Shown in pieces: positions 18,015 through 27,390 of a stretch of DNA of 64,000 bases. The stretch is from Pontiella desulfatans (GTDB lineage: Bacteria > Verrucomicrobiota > Kiritimatiellia > Kiritimatiellales > Pontiellaceae). Location: positions 496,001-560,000 of the forward strand of contig NZ_CAAHFG010000003.1 of the NCBI RefSeq assembly GCF_900890425.1, given 5' to 3'. Position 1 is the stretch's first letter. Each line of letters begins with the position of its first letter. The position numbers and the translations under genes are program-made. The notes under the pieces are model-generated. The model was not told the origin of the DNA. It was given only the letters and a program-made list of their open reading frames with translations, and did no database searches.

Positions 18015-18410
18015 CGTACCGCAGGCGTCCCGCCTGCCCCGCCGAGCACCCTATTCCAAGCGCCGCATTTTTCTGCCCGAATCCAGCCTCATGGGTGGTT
18101 CCAACGGAGCGGGGGCTTTCTGGCCCCCGTCGGGGACAGGAATGTCCCCGCTCCCGCACAAACCATTCCCCGCAGGCGTCCCGCCTGCTCCGCGCTAGGC
18201 CATTCCAGTCGTACCGCAGGCGTCCCGCCTGCCCCGCCGAGCAACCCTATTACAAGCGCCGCATCTTTCTGCCTAAATATGATTCTGCCCGAATCCAGCC
18301 TCATGGGTGGTTCCAACGGAGCGGGGGCTTTCTGGCCCCGTCGGGGACAGGAATGTCCCCGCTCCCGTACAAAACCGTTCCCCGCTGGCGAGCCCGCCTG
18401 CTCCACGCCG
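18015..18410. repeat. tandem direct repeat of about 195 bp, non-coding
   Basis: Two units, about 18015-18209 and 18210-18410, share long near-identical blocks: the palindrome GCAGGCG-TCC-CGCCTGC, a block ending in AAGCGCCGCAT-TTTCTGCC, and a block containing GGTTCCAACGGAGCGGGGGC and GGGGACAGGAATGTCCCC. The second unit has about 16 extra bases (near 18273-18290). The frames across it are not gene-like. The whole stretch 17843-18733 is non-coding; besides this repeat and the terminator I see a CTCACG-TATC-CGTGAG hairpin near 18496 and the leader of the autotransporter. Confidence 0.8.
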
Positions 18411-18733
18411 GGCAAGCCGTGCTTGAGTTGGTGCCTTGAGTGCTCCTCGGAATTTGTTCGGTGCAGTTCCGATGTTGGGATTTATCCGCTGAGGCTCACG
18501 TATCCCGTGAGGAAAAGGCGCTTGAATCGCTATCGGCAGGGTGGGGCGTGGTTGGTTGCGATTGCCCATGAATGCCTCGAAGACGTTTGCTTTATGCAGG
18601 GTTCGGTGCCAATGGTTCCGCTTGAAATGCCAATTTCATTTTGCTGTTTTTCCGCACTTTCCGCATGACATCTCCTTCCCATTATGAAATCCTGTTTTGT
18701 TGTGACGTAATCCAATCTTTCCGAGGGGGAATA

Positions 18734-21700
18734 ATGAATAGGACAGCACTGTTTATCGCCGCTTCTGTGGCATCGATTTCCATGGCCTATGGCCAGGCAA
18801 CCAATAATCCGCCGGGGGGCATTCTTGACGGGGTGGATATAACCGGCAATACGGGTGAAGCTGCTGCGGGGGCTTCTGGCATTCCGAGTTTCGAGGTGAC
18901 GGGTAGTACTCTGTCCGGCGGGGTGGGCGCCACTCGGAGCTTGCCAATAAGCGTGGATGCTTCCGGCGGCGAGGGTATTGTGATCGGCTCCGTTGGATCT
19001 TCGCTGATTCACAACTCTTCCACTGTCAAAGGAGGCACGGGCGGCAGTGCGAATGTAACGGTTGGGTCAGGAACCTTGTCGGCAACGGCACATGGCGGTG
19101 ATGCGATCGACTTTACCCCGGGATTGACCTCGGATTCTCTGACCATCGACGGCGCCAACCTGACCGGCGGTTCTGGTGGTATGGTTTCGGCGCTTGCTCC
19201 AGTGAAACTCTTCGCCAACGGCGGTGCGGCTATTGATATGGCCTCGGGGGGAACCTTGAACCTGAATTCCGGCACGCTAACAGGAGGCAACGGTGGTACG
19301 GCCGATACCTCTGCGGGATTCCTGACTGCCCGCGGCGGTCGTGGCGTATCGATTTACGGTGCATACGCTATGGGGACGATCGATGACGATGTTTCGGTCT
19401 CCGGTGGCAAAGGCGGATCAGTTGCTAATGGCGGCGATGGTGCACAGGCGATGGGTGGCGATGGCCTCTTCATTCTATCCACTTCATCCCAGACTCTCGA
19501 CTTTAACGGAGGCTCTTTCTCCGGAGGTGACGGGGGATCGGCCGAGTTCAATACCGATTTAGTAAGCAATCCCTTGCAGGAAAAAAACTATTTCGGCGAA
19601 GCCTATGGCGAAACTGAAAGTTTTAGCGGTGCGCGCGGAGGTCATGGCGTCCGGTATTTCAACGACGATTACCTCGTGTACGGCGTGACCCTTGATATTT
19701 CCGATGGCAAATTTAAAGGCGGCGATGGCGGTACTTCGATTAACAATGGCGCGGGCGATTCCATTGCCGACGGTGGACACGGTATTTTTACCGATTATGC
19801 CGACATTAACATCTCGGGAGGCACGTTTAGCGGTGGCGCGGCCGGTACGGCCAATGGCGAAGCTGGAAGCCGTGGTGCCGGCGTTCGGATGCGTGATGGC
19901 AACCTAACTATCACGGACGGTACGTTTGAGGGCCTTGGTCTCTGGTTTGAGTCGCACTATTATGCCAGCACCGCAAACATCTCGACCGGCACATTCGGTG
20001 ATGTGATCTTTACCGCCACCTATGATGAGTTTTTCGATGCAGCAAATCCGGCTACAGTCACGATTGATGATGGCACCTTTGGCAATGTATTGATGAATGG
20101 GTCGTCGGTGGTCGATGCAACCATTAATGGCGGCCATCTTGACGGCTTGGAGCTCGCCGGGACAGAACAAGAGATTGAACTCGCCTTTGGGGGCGGTACG
20201 GTAACGGCGACACCCTCCATGATCGCTACGATTACTGGTGGTTCGGTCGATGTTCTGAAGATCGGTGGATCCAATGCCCTTAATACGGTAACCGTGTCGG
20301 ATGCTACTATTGGTTCCGTAAACTTCGAGGGTTCTTCCGCGAACACGGTTTCCATTAGTGGAACCGGCGTAGACCGTGTCTCTTTTGCCGGAACTGGCGA
20401 TTCGCTGGCTCTTGATGGGGCTGGCGTTACTTCGGTCGGCTTCGCCGGTTCGTCCAGCAACTTCCTCGGTCTTGCCAACAACGGTGCAAATCTCGACGGT
20501 GTGACTATGGAGGGTGGTGGCTATGGTGCCGTGACATATTCAGGAAGCAGCCATGACATCGGAGATGTCAATGTGTCGAGCGGTACACTGGACATTACCG
20601 GAACCGATTTTGGCATCAGTGATATCATTATTTCCAGCGGTACGCTCAATGTTTCGGGAGCTGGTTTGGAAGTGGCTGGTAAACACGTGTATCAGCTGGG
20701 CTCCATGGACGCCATGCTGAATGTTGACAGCCTGATGGTGAAGAAGAGCGGTACGCTGGATGTTGGTTTGGGTACGGTTCAGGCCAAGGATTTTACTGTT
20801 GAGGACGATGCTTCGATGAAAACGACCTTCTCCGATGACGGAGCAGGTGGCGTTGATACCGGTGTAATCGAGGGCGAAAACGTGGACATTGGGGATATTG
20901 CGAAGTGGACGCTGGTCAACGATGGATCGGTTTCCAGTTCCGAAAACTTTGCCGATGGCTTCCTGCTGGCAACGGCGAGCAGCAACCTGACGCATGAGTT
21001 GGATGCTCTGAAGTTTGAAATTATCGGTAACCCGGAGTGGGCTCAGGGCGTCAATGGCTTTACTACGAACGGTGGTAACCTGGTTGCTACCTATGGCGAT
21101 CTCTCGCTCGAAAAGCTTTTCGAGAATTATCCGGGGCTCGTTGAAACAATGGGCTTCCTTGCGGATTACATTGAGGATAATCCCGAGCTGGGGACCTATG
21201 TCCGCACCAACTGGACGGGTGTGTTGCAAGCGGCCCCGGATATGAACGAAGTGTTTGCCCGCACGCCGGAAATGGCCAACGCGTTGATCAGCCTGCCTTC
21301 CATCTTCAACGACCAGATCAAGGATCGCACGCGCTCCTATCTGCGTCTTGCCAATTATGGCAGCAAGGCCAACATGGCTCCTGCGGGAGCGGCCGGGCCG
21401 TCGGATTGGTACCACGATTCGGTTCAGTGGACGAAGGATCGTCTTCCGTTCTGGGATGCCCAGGGTGCGACGCGCTCTGCGTCCGACAATGCCCCAATGC
21501 CTAACATTTCCGGAGACCCGTCCGAGGTGGGCAAGCCCTACATGGCCGAATCCACTTCGAAGGGTAGCGATTATGATGCCCTCGTGGACGCGGTTCACGG
21601 AGCGCTTCCCATGCCGACTGAAGATATCGAAATTCCTCCCTCCTACCAGATCTGGGGACGTGGCTATGCCGCTATGCTCAACCAGAAAACAACGGGGAGC

Positions 21701-22492
21701 TTTGATGCCGTGGATGATTATTTCTCCGGCTACGATGCCACGGTCGCCGGTGCCATCCTGGGTATGGACAAGCGTTTGAACAACATGATGTTCGGTCTTG
21801 CCGGCGGTTATGCCCACACGATGCTGGAAGGCAACAGGGACAACGATGGTACGGCCAACACGGTTCATGGTGTTGGGTATTTTTCAGCCATGCTGAACGA
21901 TCTCTATCTGGATGCCAACGTCAACTATGCATTCAGCGGGGTTGAAACCACGACCATGGATGATTTCGGTTATTCGGGTGAATACGATGCCAACACACTC
22001 AGCTTCTACCTGGGCGGTGGGTATGGTTTGTCGATGCTTCAGGATAAGTTGCTCTTGACTCCGGAAGCCTCGTTGCTGATGACCTACTACAACCGTGAAG
22101 CATATACCGAAACATCGGATATCGCCGGTTCGGATACCGCTTTCCCGGATAAGAACTATGACTCCTACGACCAGTGGTCGCAGCTGATGTCGATCGGTGC
22201 CACGCTTTCCATGGTTCAGCAGATCGAGTCGTTCAGTTCCGAACTGGAAATCCAGCCGGAGCTACGCGCCCATTGGTTGCACGAGTTCAATGCCCAGATG
22301 GATGATGAAACCTACACGGGCGGTGCTGCGATCTTGCAGGCGCGCGAGGAAGATCTCGTTCGCCTGGGTGCGGGGATCCGGTTCTCCAAGTGGGATAATG
22401 ACAACACCGAGTTTGGCCTCGATGTCGATGGCGTGCTTGGTTCCGACTACGATGCCGTCATCGTAAGCGGCAAGATTATGCACCGCTTCTAA
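18734..22492 (+). CDS. autotransporter with Gly-rich beta-helix passenger
   Basis: The ATG 18734 follows GAGGGGGA, giving 1252 residues. A signal peptide (MNRTALFIAASVASISMAYG) leads to a passenger of about 900 residues made of Gly/Ser/Thr-rich strands with repeated units such as GGSGGMVSA, GGNGGTADT and GGDGGSAEF, a pattern usual for parallel beta-helices. From about residue 968 (PPSYQIWGRGYAAML) to the C-terminal HRF lies a typical autotransporter beta-barrel of about 285 residues with aromatic-ended strands. It belongs to type V secretion, acting at the outer membrane. I see no protease or lipase motif in the passenger, so adhesion or matrix formation is more likely. A terminator follows. 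Confidence 0.88.
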   Translation: MNRTALFIAASVASISMAYGQATNNPPGGILDGVDITGNTGEAAAGASGIPSFEVTGSTLSGGVGATRSLPISVDASGGEGIVIGSVGSSLIHNSSTVKGGTGGSANVTVGSGTLSATAHGGDAIDFTPGLTSDSLTIDGANLTGGSGGMVSALAPVKLFANGGAAIDMASGGTLNLNSGTLTGGNGGTADTSAGFLTARGGRGVSIYGAYAMGTIDDDVSVSGGKGGSVANGGDGAQAMGGDGLFILSTSSQTLDFNGGSFSGGDGGSAEFNTDLVSNPLQEKNYFGEAYGETESFSGARGGHGVRYFNDDYLVYGVTLDISDGKFKGGDGGTSINNGAGDSIADGGHGIFTDYADINISGGTFSGGAAGTANGEAGSRGAGVRMRDGNLTITDGTFEGLGLWFESHYYASTANISTGTFGDVIFTATYDEFFDAANPATVTIDDGTFGNVLMNGSSVVDATINGGHLDGLELAGTEQEIELAFGGGTVTATPSMIATITGGSVDVLKIGGSNALNTVTVSDATIGSVNFEGSSANTVSISGTGVDRVSFAGTGDSLALDGAGVTSVGFAGSSSNFLGLANNGANLDGVTMEGGGYGAVTYSGSSHDIGDVNVSSGTLDITGTDFGISDIIISSGTLNVSGAGLEVAGKHVYQLGSMDAMLNVDSLMVKKSGTLDVGLGTVQAKDFTVEDDASMKTTFSDDGAGGVDTGVIEGENVDIGDIAKWTLVNDGSVSSSENFADGFLLATASSNLTHELDALKFEIIGNPEWAQGVNGFTTNGGNLVATYGDLSLEKLFENYPGLVETMGFLADYIEDNPELGTYVRTNWTGVLQAAPDMNEVFARTPEMANALISLPSIFNDQIKDRTRSYLRLANYGSKANMAPAGAAGPSDWYHDSVQWTKDRLPFWDAQGATRSASDNAPMPNISGDPSEVGKPYMAESTSKGSDYDALVDAVHGALPMPTEDIEIPPSYQIWGRGYAAMLNQKTTGSFDAVDDYFSGYDATVAGAILGMDKRLNNMMFGLAGGYAHTMLEGNRDNDGTANTVHGVGYFSAMLNDLYLDANVNYAFSGVETTTMDDFGYSGEYDANTLSFYLGGGYGLSMLQDKLLLTPEASLLMTYYNREAYTETSDIAGSDTAFPDKNYDSYDQWSQLMSIGATLSMVQQIESFSSELEIQPELRAHWLHEFNAQMDDETYTGGAAILQAREEDLVRLGAGIRFSKWDNDNTEFGLDVDGVLGSDYDAVIVSGKIMHRF

Positions 22493-22527
22493 TCCCAGAG
22501 AGAAGGGGCTGTTGCCCGTTCAAGGAG

Positions 22528-22562
22528 AAACGCGCCTCTTTCACTGAAAGGGCGCGTTTTTT
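22528..22562 (+). terminator. terminator of the autotransporter gene
   Basis: AAACGCGCC-TCTTTC pairs with GAAAGGGCGCG with a small bulge, then TTTTTT follows. Confidence 0.85.
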
Positions 22563-22652
22563 CATGAAGTATGTTCTCTGTTTTGGAGGGCCCGGTTCCA
22601 CCCGGGCTGCTGTTAGGGTGGATTATGCCAAATTAAACTGATTCGTTTTTTT

Positions 22653-22722
22653 ACCACAGAGGGCGCTGAGACACAGAGCAGCCGGGTTGCTATATTTCTC
22701 TGTGCCTCTGTGTCCTTGTGGT
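22653..22722. repeat. ACCACAGAG-type inverted repeat element
   Basis: A left arm (22653-22678, starting ACCACAGAGG and ending ACACAGAG) and a right arm (22698-22722, CTCTGTGCC through CCTTGTGGT) are imperfect reverse complements around a 19-base centre. It resembles small ACCACAGAG...CTCTGTGGT palindromic elements scattered in many bacterial genomes. A GCCCGG-N6-CCGGGC hairpin lies just upstream at 22590-22607. Confidence 0.7.
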
Positions 22723-22746
22723 GAGACCATTCAAGTTAAGTTCCTG

Positions 22747-23556
22747 TTACGAAACCAGCTCGCACTCGGTCTTCCCCGGTCTCCAAACACTCGAAATCTG
22801 GTTTGCAAAGGCGATCTCGAGGTTGATGTGGCCGAGGCCATCGAGCCGTAGCTGCGAGGCCACCGTGCGCATGGCGGTGTCGGGGGTGTTGCAATCGGAG
22901 CTGAGGTGGGCGAGGAACACGTGTTCCAATGCATCCGTGGCGCTGTCCGTGATCAGTTGTGCGGCATCGATGTTGGAGAGGTGGCCCTGGCGGCTACGGA
23001 TGCGCTGCTTGAGTGGCCAGGGGCGCGGTGCCTCGCGCAAGAGATCTTCATCGTGGTTGGATTCAACGATGATGGCCTGGCATCCCCTCAATTTGTCCCG
23101 TATGAGCGCGGTGGCCATTCCGAGGTCTGTAACCACACCAACACTCGTGTTCGCCGTCTGGAGGCGAAATCCGACCGGCTCATAGGCATCGTGGGGCACG
23201 GAAAATGGTTCCACCTTGATGTCCCCAATTTCGAACGCGGATCCTGTTTGGAAGACTTTTGCCGAGATCTCGTTCGACTTCGGCTGCCGCATGATGCCGT
23301 TCAGCGTCCCCGCATTGGCGAATACCGGGATTCCATGGCGCTTCTGCAGCACACGGATGCCGGCAACATGGTCGCCATGCTCGTGCGAAACGCAGATGCC
23401 GTTGATACTTTCCGGCACCACCCCGATTTGATCCAGCCTCACGGCGATCTGCTTGGCGCTAAGCCCGGCATCGATCAAAACCCTGGTTTTGCCGGATGCC
23501 ACATAGATGCAGTTGCCAGAGCTGCCGCTGGCTAAAACGCAAACTTCCAAACTCAT
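22747..23556 (-). CDS. YycJ/WalJ-like metallo-beta-lactamase-fold hydrolase
   Basis: The start ATG 23556 follows AGGAGAA, giving 269 residues. The metal-binding motif VSHEHGDHVAG (about residue 56) matches HxHxDH of the MBL fold. VVTDLGMA gives a further Asp ligand, and the late HLSSDCN supplies a His. SLEVCVLASGSSGNCIYV at the N-terminus is the usual opening of the YycJ family, whose members are linked to DNA repair or cell-wall control; the role here is inferred. A pair of CACACCT palindromes lies about 300-370 bases upstream. Confidence 0.82.
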   Translation of the reverse strand: MSLEVCVLASGSSGNCIYVASGKTRVLIDAGLSAKQIAVRLDQIGVVPESINGICVSHEHGDHVAGIRVLQKRHGIPVFANAGTLNGIMRQPKSNEISAKVFQTGSAFEIGDIKVEPFSVPHDAYEPVGFRLQTANTSVGVVTDLGMATALIRDKLRGCQAIIVESNHDEDLLREAPRPWPLKQRIRSRQGHLSNIDAAQLITDSATDALEHVFLAHLSSDCNTPDTAMRTVASQLRLDGLGHINLEIAFANQISSVWRPGKTECELVS

Positions 23557-23720
23557 AAAAGGGATTCTCCTGCTAATGCCGACCATCATAGGGGAGGCTA
23601 CGTGGATTATGAACATCGAACTTTGAACTTTTAGCTTCCGGCAAGTTTCCCTGTCTCCTATCCGTATCCATGAGTGTTGCATCCGTTCAATAGCATTCGA
23701 AATGACAGGGCTCTTCGCCT

Positions 23721-23888
23721 TGCCGTCCATACCTCAACCCAATCGAGATGCCTTTTTCCAAACTTAAAGCCCATCTGCGGAACCCTGTGGCACGAGGATT
23801 CAATGAGCACCTAGGTGCGGTGGCCGAAGGTTATTCCCTCCAAATAGGCTGCAACTTCCTCTTTCACACCTTTAAAGGTGTGAAATGA
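23721..23888 (+). pseudogene. remnant of an IS630-family transposase C-terminus
   Basis: In one frame the DNA reads CRPYLNPIEMPFSKLKAHLR, then NPVARGFNEHLGAVAEGYSL and a stop at 23886-23888. IS630 transposases have LPPYSPxLNPIE, containing the last catalytic Glu, followed by xFSKLKAHLR and a variable helical tail. The match starts just before NPIE and a few residues of the PPYSPxL part are missing. Nothing further upstream is recognisable and no terminal repeats are seen. The rest of 23557-23956 holds only the operator-like palindromes and no other gene. Confidence 0.65.
23862..23885. promoter_or_regulatory. 24-bp perfect palindrome, CACACCT-type operator site
   Basis: TTTCACACCTTTAAAGGTGTGAAA in two perfect 12-base halves. 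It shares the half-site TCACACCT with three other sites in this window (23901-23928, 36253-36278, 36298-36323). It overlaps the end of the IS630 remnant. Confidence 0.6.
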
Positions 23889-23900
23889 TCGGACTGGGAT

Positions 23901-23928
23901 ATTCTCACACCTCACAAGGTGTGAGAAT
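23901..23928. promoter_or_regulatory. CACACCT-type operator site with 12-bp arms
   Basis: ATTCTCACACCT and AGGTGTGAGAAT flank CACA. Its centre is 41 bases from that of the neighbouring site, close to four DNA turns, which suits cooperative binding of a dimeric regulator. The inner bases match the sites upstream of the ArsR-type gene at 36.2 kb. Confidence 0.6.
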
Positions 23929-23956
23929 GGATGGCTGTAAAAAAAAGACGGACTAT

Positions 23957-25342
23957 TTAGCAGGAATGGTCGCCGGGGTTGGCCTTGATCCACTCGAGGA
24001 TCTCTTCCTTGGAAGCAAAGCGGTCTTCCATTTGTGCTTCGTAGGCTTCCTTTAGGATTTGGCCGATCAGCTTGCCTTCCTTGATGCCCATGGCAATGAG
24101 GTCGTGGCCGCGGATCCACGGCTCGGGGAGGATCGGTTCGTTGGCCATTTTTTCTTGGTAGGCCTGGACATAGTCATAGTTGTCGAGCATGCGGTGCGAG
24201 CCGAGGCAGTCGAGGCGGTGCAGCTCCATCTCCAGGTCGAACGTTTCCGCGCCGATCAGCGTCCGGAGTTTGGAGGTGCGCATGTTTTGGACATCCATGA
24301 AACGCATATGCCCTGCAATGGCGGCAACGATATGCTTCTTTTCCTTGTTCGGGAACCTGAGGCCAATCAGGATCTCCTCGGCCATGGCGGCGCCGACCGA
24401 GGCGTGGCCATCAAACCGGATGCGCGGCTCGCCATCCGCTCCCGCGCCGAACGAGGCGGTGGGCGGTTTGCCTACATCGTGTAGCAGGACGGTGTAGGCC
24501 AGCTCCCGCGCGGTGTAGGCGGGTGCATGTGTGGCGGACTCTCCAGTCTGCCCTTTGTTCATGAGATTAAGCATCAGACAGGTGTGTTCGAAGACATCGC
24601 CTTCGGGGTGGAATTGGGGCGGTTGTTCCTGTCCGACCATCGGAATGAGTTCCGGCAAGATGTATTGGAGCAGTCCCACTTCGAGGAGATGCTTGAGGGC
24701 ATCGCCTGGCTTGGCGCTGTCGGTCAGGATCCGGGTCAGCTCGACTTCGGTTCGCTCGGCACTGATGTTCTTGATCAGGTGGGCCATTTGCTTGATGGCC
24801 GCTTCCGTTTCGGGATCGATGGAGAAGCCGAGGTTGTGTGCGAAGCGGATGGCGCGTAGCATGCGCAGGTGGTCTTCGGCAAACCGTTCGGTGGGTTTCC
24901 CGATGGCGGTGATGATTCTTTTCCCAAGATCGCGCCGTCCGTGGACATAGTCGTGCAGTTGTTCTTTGACCGGGTCGAAGAACATGCCGTTGATGGTGAA
25001 ATCGCGGCGCAGGGCGTCTTCCTTGGCGGCGCTGAAGAGGATGGTTTCCGGGTGCCGGCCATCGAGGGTGCCGACTTCCTCGCGGAAGGTGGCCACTTCG
25101 ATCATTTCGACCCCGTCAACCACGGCAATCACGCCGAAGGCCTTGCCGATGGGAATGGTTTTTGAAAAGAGTTCCTCGACTTCTTCCGGGTAGGCGTCGG
25201 TGGCGACGTCATAATCCTTGGGTTCGCGCCCGAGCATTTCGTCGCGCACGCACCCTCCGGCAAACAGGGCAATGTAGCCCTTGCTTTGCAGGGTCTCGAC
25301 GATGCGTTTGGCCGCGGCCTTCTGGTTGACTATTTCGCCCAT
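23957..25342 (-). CDS. cca: CCA tRNA nucleotidyltransferase / poly(A) polymerase (class II)
   Basis: About 461 residues. The nucleotidyltransferase core shows GGCVRDEMLGREPKDYDVAT (about residue 30), with the helical GG turn and DxD-like acidic pair that bind metal and NTP. Next come RRDFTINGMFFDP and RMLRAIRFAHNLGFSID, both standard for the class. An HD-type domain follows with HTCLMLN and LLHDVGKPP. It adds CCA to tRNA 3' ends or poly(A) to RNA; the two are hard to separate by sequence. The ATG at 25342 is preferred to the GTG at 25354, but neither has a strong ribosome-binding site. Confidence 0.88.
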   Translation of the reverse strand: MGEIVNQKAAAKRIVETLQSKGYIALFAGGCVRDEMLGREPKDYDVATDAYPEEVEELFSKTIPIGKAFGVIAVVDGVEMIEVATFREEVGTLDGRHPETILFSAAKEDALRRDFTINGMFFDPVKEQLHDYVHGRRDLGKRIITAIGKPTERFAEDHLRMLRAIRFAHNLGFSIDPETEAAIKQMAHLIKNISAERTEVELTRILTDSAKPGDALKHLLEVGLLQYILPELIPMVGQEQPPQFHPEGDVFEHTCLMLNLMNKGQTGESATHAPAYTARELAYTVLLHDVGKPPTASFGAGADGEPRIRFDGHASVGAAMAEEILIGLRFPNKEKKHIVAAIAGHMRFMDVQNMRTSKLRTLIGAETFDLEMELHRLDCLGSHRMLDNYDYVQAYQEKMANEPILPEPWIRGHDLIAMGIKEGKLIGQILKEAYEAQMEDRFASKEEILEWIKANPGDHSC

Positions 25343-25366
25343 ATTTACTTTCACACTAGATGGAAT

Positions 25367-25378
25367 GAACTATAGTTC
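25367..25378. promoter_or_regulatory. 12-bp palindrome in the divergent cca/dsbD-like promoter region
   Basis: GAACTATAGTTC is a perfect palindrome inside GGAA...TTCC. It lies between the two divergent starts. A regulatory role is only a guess. Confidence 0.3.
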
Positions 25379-25421
25379 CCTTATGATGTCGAAGGAAACA
25401 TTAACAATAGGAATCCTCCGT

Positions 25422-26999
25422 ATGAAGAAAATGGCGAGTTTATATCTCCTGTTATTAGCGTTTCTTTCGACCGCTTTTGGCCAGTTTGGTGATCCGTTCG
25501 ATGTTCAGGTTGAATTGGTCGGCAGCGAGGTTCGGTTGAGTGTCGAGGTGCCGGAAAATCATTATCTCTATGCCGATGCGCTGGAAGTGACCGATGCTGT
25601 CGGCAACCTGCAACGGGTGGTGTCTTTGCCGGAAACCACCGACATCACGGATCCCAACTCCGGGAAGCCGAAGCCCGTTTTCGCGGAGGCGTTCAAGGCC
25701 GTGTTCGCATGGGCGCCCGGGGCGGAGGGCGCGGCGGCCGTTCATGTGAAATATTGGGGTTGCAACGACGAGGTTTGCTTTATTCCCCAAACCAAGGTGG
25801 TTGGGGTTGAGGGCGCATCCGCGGTTCCCGCAGTGCAGGCCGCCGATGGCAAGCCCGTATCCGACTGGGAAAAGGAACTGGAAAATTTCGATGTACTCAA
25901 AATGCACTCCGGTGGCATGGATGCCAGGGAATTCCTTGGTTTTCTCGGAATGGGCGAGGGGAAGGGGGACGGGGATGCCGTCGGTGGATTCCGGCTGTTC
26001 CTCTCCGACCCGGTTGCCTTTGTCCGCGAATCCGGTTTGTTGCTGACGATCCTGTTCATATTAATCGGCGGATTGGCGCTGAACCTAACCCCTTGCGTAC
26101 TTCCCATGATTCCAATCAACCTCGCCATCATTGGCGCCGGTGCACAGGCCGGTTCGAAGGGGCGGGGGTTTGCCCTGGGGGCAACCTATGGATTGGGCAT
26201 TGCCCTGGTCTATGGCCTTCTGGGCTTGGTTGTTGTTCTGACGGGATCGCAGTTCGGCACCATTCAGGCGAATCCCTGGTTCAATCTGGCCATTGCGCTG
26301 ATCTTCGTGGTTTTAGCCTTGGCGATGTTCGATGTTTTCCATATCGACTTTTCCCGCTTCCAGTCGAAGATGGGTGGCGGGGAGCAAAAGCAAGGCAGCT
26401 TCGTGGTGGCGCTGACCATGGGGTCGGTTGCGGCCCTGCTGGCGGGGGCCTGCGTGGCTCCGGTGGTGATTGCCGTACTGCTGCTCTCCGCAAACATCTA
26501 TGAAGCCAATAGTGTTTCGGGCTTGCTGCTGCCGTTCGTGCTGGGGATTGGCATGGCGCTTCCGTGGCCCTTTGCGGGGGCCGGTCTTTCATTCCTGCCC
26601 AAACCCGGGAAATGGATGGAATATGTCAAGTATGCCTTTGGCGTGGGCATCATCTTGTTCGCCCTCTATTACGGCAACCTGAGCTATCGCGCCTTCAATC
26701 CGGTTGAAGTGACCGATGGCATCGACGGTCGCACCAACGCCGGCTTTGCCGATGTTCTCGGCCAGGCCCGTTCGGATGGCAAGCCGGTGTTCATCGACTT
26801 CACGGCCAGTTGGTGCAAGAACTGCGCGGTTATGGAAAAAACCACCTTCAAGGACGGTGCGGTCAAGCTGGCGCTCGCGGATTTCGTGGTCGTTAAATAT
26901 GTGGCCGAGGATCCGGAAAACCCCAACACAAAAGCCGTGATGCGGCATTTCGGGGCGCAGGGGCTTCCGACCTTGGTTTTACTTGAAGCGAAGCGGTAG
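25422..26999 (+). CDS. DsbD-like thiol:disulfide interchange protein
   Basis: A 525-residue protein with a signal peptide (MKKMASLYLLLLAFLSTAFG). The N-terminal periplasmic domain has YWGCNDEVCFIPQ with the reactive Cys pair. A membrane domain of about eight segments follows (residues 210-420), with NLTPCVLPMIPI and AGACVAPVVIAVL carrying the conserved membrane cysteines. The C-terminal thioredoxin-like domain has ASWCKNCAVMEKTTF. This is the full three-domain DsbD order, which carries electrons from cytosolic thioredoxin to periplasmic thiols. It ends slightly earlier than most family members. It converges with the Dabb gene with five bases between the stops. Confidence 0.88.
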   Translation: MKKMASLYLLLLAFLSTAFGQFGDPFDVQVELVGSEVRLSVEVPENHYLYADALEVTDAVGNLQRVVSLPETTDITDPNSGKPKPVFAEAFKAVFAWAPGAEGAAAVHVKYWGCNDEVCFIPQTKVVGVEGASAVPAVQAADGKPVSDWEKELENFDVLKMHSGGMDAREFLGFLGMGEGKGDGDAVGGFRLFLSDPVAFVRESGLLLTILFILIGGLALNLTPCVLPMIPINLAIIGAGAQAGSKGRGFALGATYGLGIALVYGLLGLVVVLTGSQFGTIQANPWFNLAIALIFVVLALAMFDVFHIDFSRFQSKMGGGEQKQGSFVVALTMGSVAALLAGACVAPVVIAVLLLSANIYEANSVSGLLLPFVLGIGMALPWPFAGAGLSFLPKPGKWMEYVKYAFGVGIILFALYYGNLSYRAFNPVEVTDGIDGRTNAGFADVLGQARSDGKPVFIDFTASWCKNCAVMEKTTFKDGAVKLALADFVVVKYVAEDPENPNTKAVMRHFGAQGLPTLVLLEAKR

Positions 27000-27004
27000 G
27001 CTTC

Positions 27005-27388
27005 CTACTTGACCAGCGGAACGTAATCGATTTCCTGGAAATCCTCGACCTCGTTCAACCAGATGTCCTGGACGAAGGCCACGTGCTCGGGATGGTTGTT
27101 GTAGCCGTCGTAGGCCGCCTGGTCAGCGAATTCCATCGAAAGCCCGAAGGCGAAATGGTTCTTCGGGCTCGTTTCCTTCAAAACCTGGAAGTTGCCCACG
27201 CCCGGAATCGATGCGAGTCCGGCCGCCTTTTCAAGGAATCCGGTTTCAGCCGGCGAACCTTTGTCGTGTTTGAGTTTAAAGAAGACGGAATGGACGATCA
27301 TGGCATTCTCCTTTGGAGGTTGTTTGGTTTGGGTCGTGGCGCAGCCGGCCAGCAGGCTGGCCAGCAGCAGGGCGCAAATGTATCTCAT
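27005..27388 (-). CDS. Dabb-family protein with lipoprotein signal and an internal start
   Basis: The 127-residue form starts with a lipobox signal (ALLLASLLAGC at about 5-15). A Dabb (dimeric alpha/beta barrel, stress-responsive) domain follows from about residue 30 (MIVHSVFFKLK to the C-terminus, with the FGLSMEFADQAAYDGY strand-helix). An in-frame ATG at 27301 lies right behind AAAGGAGAATGCC, a better ribosome site than that of the first ATG (CGGAGATATAACC). The gene may therefore make both an anchored and a cytosolic form. It starts two bases after the stop of the DUF3108 gene, so the two are probably cotranscribed. Confidence 0.75.
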   Translation of the reverse strand: MRYICALLLASLLAGCATTQTKQPPKENAMIVHSVFFKLKHDKGSPAETGFLEKAAGLASIPGVGNFQVLKETSPKNHFAFGLSMEFADQAAYDGYNNHPEHVAFVQDIWLNEVEDFQEIDYVPLVK

Positions 27389-27390
27389 GG

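Noticed and set aside
18480-18733. Possible riboswitch in the autotransporter leader
   Set aside because: There is a CTCACG-TATC-CGTGAG hairpin and a purine-rich tail, but none of the conserved cores of common riboswitches.
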